10,040 nt of DNA from NCBI GenBank assembly GCA_016303035.1, contig JAEDML010000036.1:1-10040 (forward strand). Reading direction: 5' to 3'. Made by a program: the position numbers and the translations under genes. The DNA is from Clostridiaceae bacterium. Lineage in GTDB: Bacteria > Bacillota > Clostridia > Oscillospirales > Acutalibacteraceae. This document shows, in pieces, positions 4,978 through 10,040 of the stretch (positions are counted from its first letter, which is position 1; each line of letters opens with the position of its first letter). The notes under the pieces were generated by a model. The model searched no databases, was not told the DNA's origin, and was given only the letters and a program-made list of their open reading frames with translations.

Positions 4978-7815
4978 TTACAAAAGTTTTTTCAAAAAAC
5001 GACCTGTGTAGGACTCTTCGCATTTGCAGATTTTCTCGGGAGTTCCGGCGCAAACTATTCTTCCGCCGCGGTCGCCGCCCTCGGGACCTAAATCTATAAT
5101 ATAATCGGCGGTTTTTATAACATCAAGATTGTGTTCGATTACAAGCACGGTATTCCCCGCGTCGACAAGCCGCATAAGCACTTCAATAAGCTTATGAACA
5201 TCCGCAGTGTGAAGTCCCGTTGTAGGCTCGTCAAGTATATATATCGTTTTTCCGGTACTGCGTTTTGAAAGCTCGGTAGCAAGCTTTACGCGCTGTGCTT
5301 CGCCGCCTGAAAGCGTTGTCGCAGGCTGACCGATTTTTATATATCCTAGCCCTACATCAAACAGCGTTTTCAGCTTGCGATGAATTTTAGGCAGGCTTTC
5401 AAAGAAATGCATACCCTCTTCAACGGTCATTTCAAGCACATCGTAAATATTTTTGCCCTTATACTTTATAGCAAGCGTTTCGCGGTTATATCTACTGCCT
5501 GAGCAGACCTCGCACGGAACATATATATCGGGCAAAAAATGCATTTCAATCTTTAAAATTCCGTCGCCCTGGCAGGCTTCGCATCTGCCGCCCTTTACAT
5601 TAAAGGAAAACCTTCCTGCATTATAGCCCCGTGCCTTAGCGTCCTTTGTAGAGGCGAAAAGCTCGCGTATATCGTTAAACACACCCGTATAGGTTGCAGG
5701 GTTGGAGCGCGGCGTTCTTCCTATCGGCGACTGGTCGATATCAATAACCTTGTCAAGCTGCTCTATACCTTCTAAGGATTTGTATTTACCGGGTATGGTT
5801 TTGGCGCGGTTCAGCTTGTTTGCAAGCGCCTTGTAAAGTATATCGTTTACAAGTGAGGATTTACCGCTGCCCGAAACACCGGTAACGCAGACAAATTCGC
5901 CTAAAGGAATTTTTACATTTATATTTTTAAGGTTATTCGCCGCGGCGCCGCTAAGGGTTAAAAAGCCGCCGTTTCCCTTTCGGCGATTTGCAGGGACAGG
6001 TATCTTTTTCCTGCCCGTAAGATAGTCGGAGGTTATCGATGAATTGCATTTTTCAAGCTCCGGCACCGTTCCCGAAAAGACTATTTCACCGCCGTGAATA
6101 CCCGCTCCAGGTCCTACGTCCACGACATAGTCCGCCGCGCGTATGGTATCCTCGTCATGCTCTACCACAATAAGCGTATTTCCAAGGTCGCGCAGGCGTT
6201 TCATTGTATTAAGCAGACGCTCGTTATCGCGCTGATGAAGTCCTATACTCGGCTCGTCAAGTATATAAAGAACTCCGACAAGCGAAGAGCCGATTTGGGT
6301 TGCAAGGCGTATACGCTGGCTTTCTCCGCCCGAAAGTGTGCCCGATGAGCGCGAAAGGGTAAGATAGTCAAGCCCCACGCTCTGTAAAAACAGCAATCTT
6401 TCGCGTATCTCCTTTAAAATAGGTTTTGCAATCATCGTGTTACGCTCGCCGAATTTAAGCGAATTTACAAAATCAACAGCATCGCTTACCGACATATCGC
6501 AAAATTCCTTGATATTTTTACCTCCCACGGTAACCGCAAGATATTCGGGCTTCAGCCGCGCTCCGTGGCAGTCGGGACACTCGCTTTCGGTCATATACGA
6601 TTCGATTTCGGCACGCGAATGTTCGCTTGTGGTTTCCTTATAACGTCGTTCAAGGTTGTTTACTATACCCTCAAACGGAGCTTCATATATACCGCCGCCC
6701 CAATCATGACTGCGTTTAAGTTTGAGCTTAACATCCCCCGTACCGTAAAGCAGAGCCTTTTTAGCGTCGTCGGGAATATCCTTCCAGGGTGTGTTTATAT
6801 CAAAACCGAAATGCTCTGCTATACCCCTGTAATACATCTCGGCAATGGCTCCGGCATCAGGTCTGAACCACGAATTTACTCCCCAACCGGAAGCCTTAAC
6901 GGCACCCTCTAACAGCGATTTGTTTTCATCATTGATTATAAGCCGCGGATCCACCTTCATAAACACGCCGATTCCCGTACATGTGGGACACGCCCCGAAC
7001 GGGCTGTTAAACGAAAACATAGTGGGCGTAAGCTCCGGAATGCTTATGCCGTGTTCGTCGCAGGCGTAGCTTTGAGAAAACTGCATTTCCTCGCCGCCGA
7101 TTACATCTACCGCAACAAGTCCGCCCGAAAGCTTTGTTGCAGTCTCTATGCTTTCGGCAAGGCGCGAGCGTATATCCTCCTTGATAACAAGGCGGTCAAC
7201 TATGATTTCTATAAGATGCTTTTTGTTCTTTTCAAGCTTTATTTCTTCGGAAAGGTCGTAGATATTTCCGTCAATCCTTGCGCGGACATAGCCTGATTTT
7301 CTGGCATTTTCAAGCTCCTTTGCGTGTTCGCCCTTTCTTCCCTTTACTATCGGGGAAAGAATCTGTATCTTAGTACCGTCCCGAAGCTTCATAACGGTAT
7401 CTACGATTTGGTCGGTCGTCTGCTGGCTTATTTCCTTGCCGCACACAGGGCAATGCGGAGTTCCCACCCGTGCATAAAGCAGACGAAGATAATCGTAAAT
7501 CTCGGTAACCGTTCCCACGGTTGAGCGCGGATTCTTGGAGGTAGTTTTCTGGTCTATTGAAATAGCGGGTGAAAGACCGTCAATACTGTCAACATTCGGC
7601 TTTTCCATCTGTCCCAAAAACTGACGCGCATATGACGACAGCGACTCAACATAACGCCGCTGTCCCTCGGCGTATACGGTATCGAAAGCAAGCGAGGACT
7701 TTCCGCTTCCCGAAAGCCCCGTAAAAACTACCAGCTTATCTCTCGGTATTTCAACATCTACATTTTTAAGGTTGTGCTCTCTGGCACCCCTTATTACAAT
7801 TTTATCACTCGGCAA
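4978..7815 (-). CDS. uvrA: Excinuclease ABC subunit UvrA
   Basis: UvrA is the dimeric ATPase that recognises DNA damage and loads UvrB in nucleotide excision repair. The 945 residues match the family (about 940) and both ABC modules are intact. Module I has Walker A GLSGSGKS at 33-40, signature LSGGE at 494-498 and Walker B ILDEP at 518-522. Module II has Walker A GVSGSGKS at 646-653, signature LSGGE at 835-839 and ILDEPTTGLH at 859-868. Zinc-binding sets are C252/H255 with C276/C279, C745/C748 with C768/C771, and further CxxC pairs at 122/125 and 413/416. The start is TTG at 7815-7813, giving the family N-terminus PSDKIVIRGAREHNLKNV, with GAGAGGG nine bases upstream. Only two bases separate it from the uvrB stop, so the genes are co-transcribed. 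Confidence 0.98.
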   Translation of the reverse strand: MPSDKIVIRGAREHNLKNVDVEIPRDKLVVFTGLSGSGKSSLAFDTVYAEGQRRYVESLSSYARQFLGQMEKPNVDSIDGLSPAISIDQKTTSKNPRSTVGTVTEIYDYLRLLYARVGTPHCPVCGKEISQQTTDQIVDTVMKLRDGTKIQILSPIVKGRKGEHAKELENARKSGYVRARIDGNIYDLSEEIKLEKNKKHLIEIIVDRLVIKEDIRSRLAESIETATKLSGGLVAVDVIGGEEMQFSQSYACDEHGISIPELTPTMFSFNSPFGACPTCTGIGVFMKVDPRLIINDENKSLLEGAVKASGWGVNSWFRPDAGAIAEMYYRGIAEHFGFDINTPWKDIPDDAKKALLYGTGDVKLKLKRSHDWGGGIYEAPFEGIVNNLERRYKETTSEHSRAEIESYMTESECPDCHGARLKPEYLAVTVGGKNIKEFCDMSVSDAVDFVNSLKFGERNTMIAKPILKEIRERLLFLQSVGLDYLTLSRSSGTLSGGESQRIRLATQIGSSLVGVLYILDEPSIGLHQRDNERLLNTMKRLRDLGNTLIVVEHDEDTIRAADYVVDVGPGAGIHGGEIVFSGTVPELEKCNSSITSDYLTGRKKIPVPANRRKGNGGFLTLSGAAANNLKNINVKIPLGEFVCVTGVSGSGKSSLVNDILYKALANKLNRAKTIPGKYKSLEGIEQLDKVIDIDQSPIGRTPRSNPATYTGVFNDIRELFASTKDAKARGYNAGRFSFNVKGGRCEACQGDGILKIEMHFLPDIYVPCEVCSGSRYNRETLAIKYKGKNIYDVLEMTVEEGMHFFESLPKIHRKLKTLFDVGLGYIKIGQPATTLSGGEAQRVKLATELSKRSTGKTIYILDEPTTGLHTADVHKLIEVLMRLVDAGNTVLVIEHNLDVIKTADYIIDLGPEGGDRGGRIVCAGTPEKICKCEESYTGRFLKKLL

Positions 7816-7817
7816 TC

Positions 7818-9779
7818 TTATTTTCCCTCTCTGAGTTTATTTATCTTATCTCTTAGGAACGCCGCCTGTTCAAATTCAAGAATCTTGGCGGCCTGCTTCA
7901 TTTCAAGCGTGAGTCGCTTGATTTCAGCCTCCCTCTCCGCCCTTGACATACGGCGTATAGGTTTATCCTCCCTGACCTTCTGACCTATTTCTATTATTTC
8001 ACGAACATCCTTGACAATCGTTTTCGGAACTATTCCGTGCTCCTCGTTATATTTTTGCTGAATACCGCGCCGCCGCTCGGTTTCGGTTATGGCGCGTTCC
8101 ATTGAGGGTGTCACGCTGTCGGCGTACATTATTACTTCGCCCTTGGCATTTCGCGCCGCTCTGCCTATCGTCTGAATAAGGGAGGTTTCACTGCGCAAAA
8201 AGCCCTCCTTGTCGGCGTCAAGTATCGCTACGAGCGATACCTCGGGTATATCAAGTCCCTCGCGCAGCAGATTTATCCCCACAAGGACATCAAATTCACC
8301 GAGTCTTAAACTTCGTATGATTTCCATACGCTCGATAGTATCAATATCGTAATGCATATACCGAACCTTGATTTCAAGGTTTTCAAGGTATTCGGTAAGA
8401 TCCTCCGCCATTTTCTTGGTAAGCGTGGTAACAAGCACGCGCTCGCCTACTTCCGAGCGTTTATTGATTTCGGATACAAGGTCGTCAATCTGTCCCTCGC
8501 TCGGTCTTACCGAAACGCTCGGGTCAAGCAGTCCCGTCGGTCTTATTACCTGCTCGGCTATTTGGCTTGAATGCTGTCTTTCAAATTCGCCCGGAGTAGC
8601 CGAAACGAATATAGCCTGATTTATGCGATCGTAAAATTCCTCAAAATTAAGCGGACGGTTATCAAACGCCGAGGGCAGACGAAAGCCGTATTCAACAAGA
8701 TTTTCTTTCCTTGCGCGGTCTCCGCCGTACATTCCGCGTACCTGTGGCAATGTAACATGAGATTCGTCGACAAACAGTAAATAATCGTCCGGGAAATAGT
8801 CAAGCAGCGTAGACGGGGTGCTTCCCGCCGGTCTTCTTGAAAGCACGCGCGAATAATTCTCTATCCCCTTACACACACCGATTTCACGCAGCATTTCTAT
8901 ATCGTATTCGGTGCGCTGGCGTATGCGCTGGGCTTCGATAAGCTTGCCTGCGTCAATAAAGGTTTTTACGCGCTCCTCCATCTCGTTTTTTATATCATTA
9001 AGCGCGTCTTCAAGCTTGTCCTGCGGTACAATGTAATGGGATGCGGGATATATCGCCGCGTGCGATAAAATCGCCTTAATTTCGCCTGTAAGGGTATTTA
9101 TTTCGCATATACGCTCAATTTCATCTCCGAAAAACTCCACGCGTATTGCGTTTTCGTAGGCGTTTGCAGGGTAAATTTCCACCGTGTCGCCCCTTACGCG
9201 GAACTTGTTTCGTACAAAGTTAATGTCGTTGCGTTCATACTGTAAATCGACAAGCTTTCTTATAAGCTCGTCGCGGTCCTTCTGCATTCCGGTACGCAGT
9301 GAAATTACCATATTACGGTAGTCGATAGGATTACCGAGCGAATATATGCAGGAAACGCTGGCGACGATTATAACATCGCGCCGTTCCGAAAGGGCGCAGG
9401 TCGCAGAATGACGCAATTTATCAATTTCGTCGTTTATTGCAGAATCCTTTTCAATATAGGTATCGGTACCAGGTATATACGCTTCGGGCTGATAGTAATC
9501 GTAATATGACACAAAATACTCCACCGCATTCTCAGGAAAGAATTCCCTGAACTCACTGCAAAGCTGTGCGGCGAGAGTTTTATTGTGGGCGAGAACAAGT
9601 GTAGGACGGTTTACATTCGCGATAATATTCGCCATTGTAAAGGTCTTGCCTGAGCCCGTAACGCCCAAAAGAGTCTGCTCGCGGAATCCCTTGTTTACGC
9701 CGTCGGTCAGCCGTTCAACAGCCTCAGGCTGGTCGCCCGTCGGCTTATATTTTGAATGTAAAATAAACTTGTCCGACAT
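7818..9779 (-). CDS. uvrB: Excinuclease ABC subunit UvrB
   Basis: UvrB is the helicase-like damage-verification subunit that receives DNA from UvrA and recruits UvrC. Counting from ATG 9779-9777, the product has 653 residues, normal for the family. Visible are Walker A GVTGSGKT at 39-46, the beta-hairpin with its aromatic run YYDYYQPEAYIPGTDTYIEK at 92-111, the Walker B-type VDESH at 337-341, TTLTKKMAEDL at 451-461, GINLLREGLDIPE at 501-513, the arginine-finger motif QTIGRAARN at 536-544, and a C-terminal UVR domain (about 616-651) for UvrC contact. The frame stays open to an ATG at 9833 that would add 18 residues. I reject that start because it has no Shine-Dalgarno, while AAAGGGG precedes 9779, where the family N-terminus (SDKFILHSKYKPTGDQ) begins. 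It is the first gene of the uvrBA unit. Confidence 0.98.
   Translation of the reverse strand: MSDKFILHSKYKPTGDQPEAVERLTDGVNKGFREQTLLGVTGSGKTFTMANIIANVNRPTLVLAHNKTLAAQLCSEFREFFPENAVEYFVSYYDYYQPEAYIPGTDTYIEKDSAINDEIDKLRHSATCALSERRDVIIVASVSCIYSLGNPIDYRNMVISLRTGMQKDRDELIRKLVDLQYERNDINFVRNKFRVRGDTVEIYPANAYENAIRVEFFGDEIERICEINTLTGEIKAILSHAAIYPASHYIVPQDKLEDALNDIKNEMEERVKTFIDAGKLIEAQRIRQRTEYDIEMLREIGVCKGIENYSRVLSRRPAGSTPSTLLDYFPDDYLLFVDESHVTLPQVRGMYGGDRARKENLVEYGFRLPSAFDNRPLNFEEFYDRINQAIFVSATPGEFERQHSSQIAEQVIRPTGLLDPSVSVRPSEGQIDDLVSEINKRSEVGERVLVTTLTKKMAEDLTEYLENLEIKVRYMHYDIDTIERMEIIRSLRLGEFDVLVGINLLREGLDIPEVSLVAILDADKEGFLRSETSLIQTIGRAARNAKGEVIMYADSVTPSMERAITETERRRGIQQKYNEEHGIVPKTIVKDVREIIEIGQKVREDKPIRRMSRAEREAEIKRLTLEMKQAAKILEFEQAAFLRDKINKLREGK
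7825..7831 (-). promoter_or_regulatory. Shine-Dalgarno for the uvrA TTG start
   Basis: The minus strand reads GAGAGGG and lies nine bases before TTG at 7815, inside the last codons of uvrB. It supports TTG as the real start and suggests translational coupling. Confidence 0.65.
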
Positions 9780-9786
9780 ATTCCCG

Positions 9787-9793
9787 CCCCTTT
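9787..9793 (-). promoter_or_regulatory. Shine-Dalgarno deciding the uvrB start
   Basis: The minus strand reads AAAGGGG, seven bases before ATG at 9779, and is followed by a second purine run CGGGA. It selects this ATG over the upstream in-frame ATGs at 9833 and 9815. Confidence 0.75.
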
Positions 9794-9803
9794 CGATATG
9801 ATT

Positions 9804-9833
9804 ATTATAGGTCATTTCATTCGTGTAATTCAT
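9804..9833 (-). promoter_or_regulatory. Possible second, proximal promoter for uvrBA
   Basis: The minus strand has a perfect -10 hexamer TATAAT at 9804-9809. The best -35 candidate is ATGAAT (9828-9833, three of six) at an 18-base spacing. A start near 9797 would leave a leader of about 18 bases holding the ribosome site. The weak -35 keeps confidence low; in this AT-rich leader the -10 could be coincidental. Confidence 0.3.
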
Positions 9834-9870
9834 AAACGCTTTTGGCTGTTTTTTTAATAAACTACTTGAA

Positions 9871-9899
9871 AATATAAGATTAAAAGTTTAATGTATCAA
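9871..9899 (-). promoter_or_regulatory. Predicted sigma-A promoter for uvrBA
   Basis: On the minus strand the -35 box is TTGATA (9894-9899, five of six), the spacer is exactly 17 bases, and the -10 box is TATATT (9871-9876, five of six). Transcription would start near 9864, leaving a leader of about 85 bases before the uvrB ATG. The -35 lies inside the last codons of the upstream partial gene. No GAAC-N4-GTTC element of the kind expected for a Gram-positive LexA site is visible from 9780 to 9900. Confidence 0.6.
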
Positions 9900-10040
9900 C
9901 CTTGTCCAGTAACCGGGTAAGTTGCTTTTTATAATACTCAATATTGGTTGCGGTATCGTTTATGCGAATTGAACGACGCAAAATTCGGGTATATCCGATA
10001 ATCTTTGCCTTTTCTTCTACGCTGTTTATTACCGATTCGT
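9880..10040 (-). CDS. C-terminal end of an unidentified protein, partial at the right edge
   Basis: From the window edge a minus-strand frame stays open for 52 codons (first full codon ending the edge at 10038) to TAA at 9880-9882. The peptide is charged and probably helical: ESVINSVEEKAKIIGYTR, then two Arg-rich turns (RILRRSIRIND), then IEYYKKQLTRLLDKVDTLNF, whose last 20 residues could form an amphipathic or coiled-coil helix. I do not recognise the family. A second minus frame is also open from the edge but only for about 34 codons and looks less protein-like. The stop lies about 100 bases before uvrB, with no terminator visible between them. Confidence 0.5.
   Translation of the reverse strand, partial: ESVINSVEEKAKIIGYTRILRRSIRINDTATNIEYYKKQLTRLLDKVDTLNF

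Noticed and set aside
6994..7068. Cys-to-His change (C252-D-E-H255) in the first zinc module of UvrA
   Set aside because: A CxxH first pair is a variant I recall from other bacterial UvrA proteins, and the module is otherwise intact, so it does not suggest loss of function.
9780..9833. Eighteen-residue N-terminal extension of UvrB from an upstream ATG at 9833
   Set aside because: There is no Shine-Dalgarno before 9833, the stretch contains a TATAAT-like element, and the family N-terminus begins at the ATG at 9779, which has a good ribosome site.
9834..9858. Hairpin followed by a T run on the plus strand beside uvrB
   Set aside because: The stem is only about five base pairs with a bulge, and no plus-strand gene ends there.
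9938..10039. Second minus-strand frame open from the right edge
   Set aside because: It stops after about 34 codons and is rich in Arg/Lys/Tyr without pattern. The overlapping 52-codon frame ending at 9880 is longer and better spaced before uvrB.

Overview
The window looks like a chromosomal housekeeping segment from a Gram-positive anaerobe of the class Clostridia, plausibly an uncultured Oscillospiraceae/Ruminococcaceae-type gut bacterium. The grounds are the gene order (FAD protein, cmk, ispH), a DUF5685 protein next to a cysteine-tailed J-domain protein, purine-rich Shine-Dalgarno sites, moderate GC, and heavy use of TTG start codons. The taxonomic placement is inference. Every gene I can support lies on the minus strand, so the window reads right to left. 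No RNA genes, CRISPR arrays, insertion sequences or phage genes were seen, and no gene-free stretch exceeds about 125 bases.

Right-hand unit (10040 down to 2862). The 3' end of an unidentified gene enters at the right edge. A good sigma-A-type promoter (9871-9899) overlaps its last codons and should drive uvrB (7818-9779) and uvrA (4978-7815), the damage-recognition and loading subunits of nucleotide excision repair. After a 68-base gap with no evident terminator come a DUF5685 protein, a J-domain protein coupled to it by an ATGA overlap, and a small polytopic membrane protein. The unit closes at a strong 18-bp-stem intrinsic terminator (2862-2910).

Left-hand unit (2852 down to 1 and beyond). 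A second sigma-A-like promoter (2824-2852) precedes a HI0933/BaiN-type flavoprotein, cytidylate kinase (cmk), and ispH, the last enzyme of the MEP isoprenoid pathway. ispH overlaps cmk by four bases through a TTG start and runs off the left edge. In many Clostridia IspH is fused to ribosomal S1 domains, but that part is not visible here.

The part least explained by textbook functions is the DUF5685 / J-domain / membrane-protein cassette. DUF5685 carries two CxxC pairs and two Asp-rich segments that resemble the metal-binding motifs of all-alpha isoprenoid synthases. The J protein ends in a tail with nine cysteines in 28 residues. The other notable trait is that four, probably five, of the eight genes with visible starts begin with TTG.
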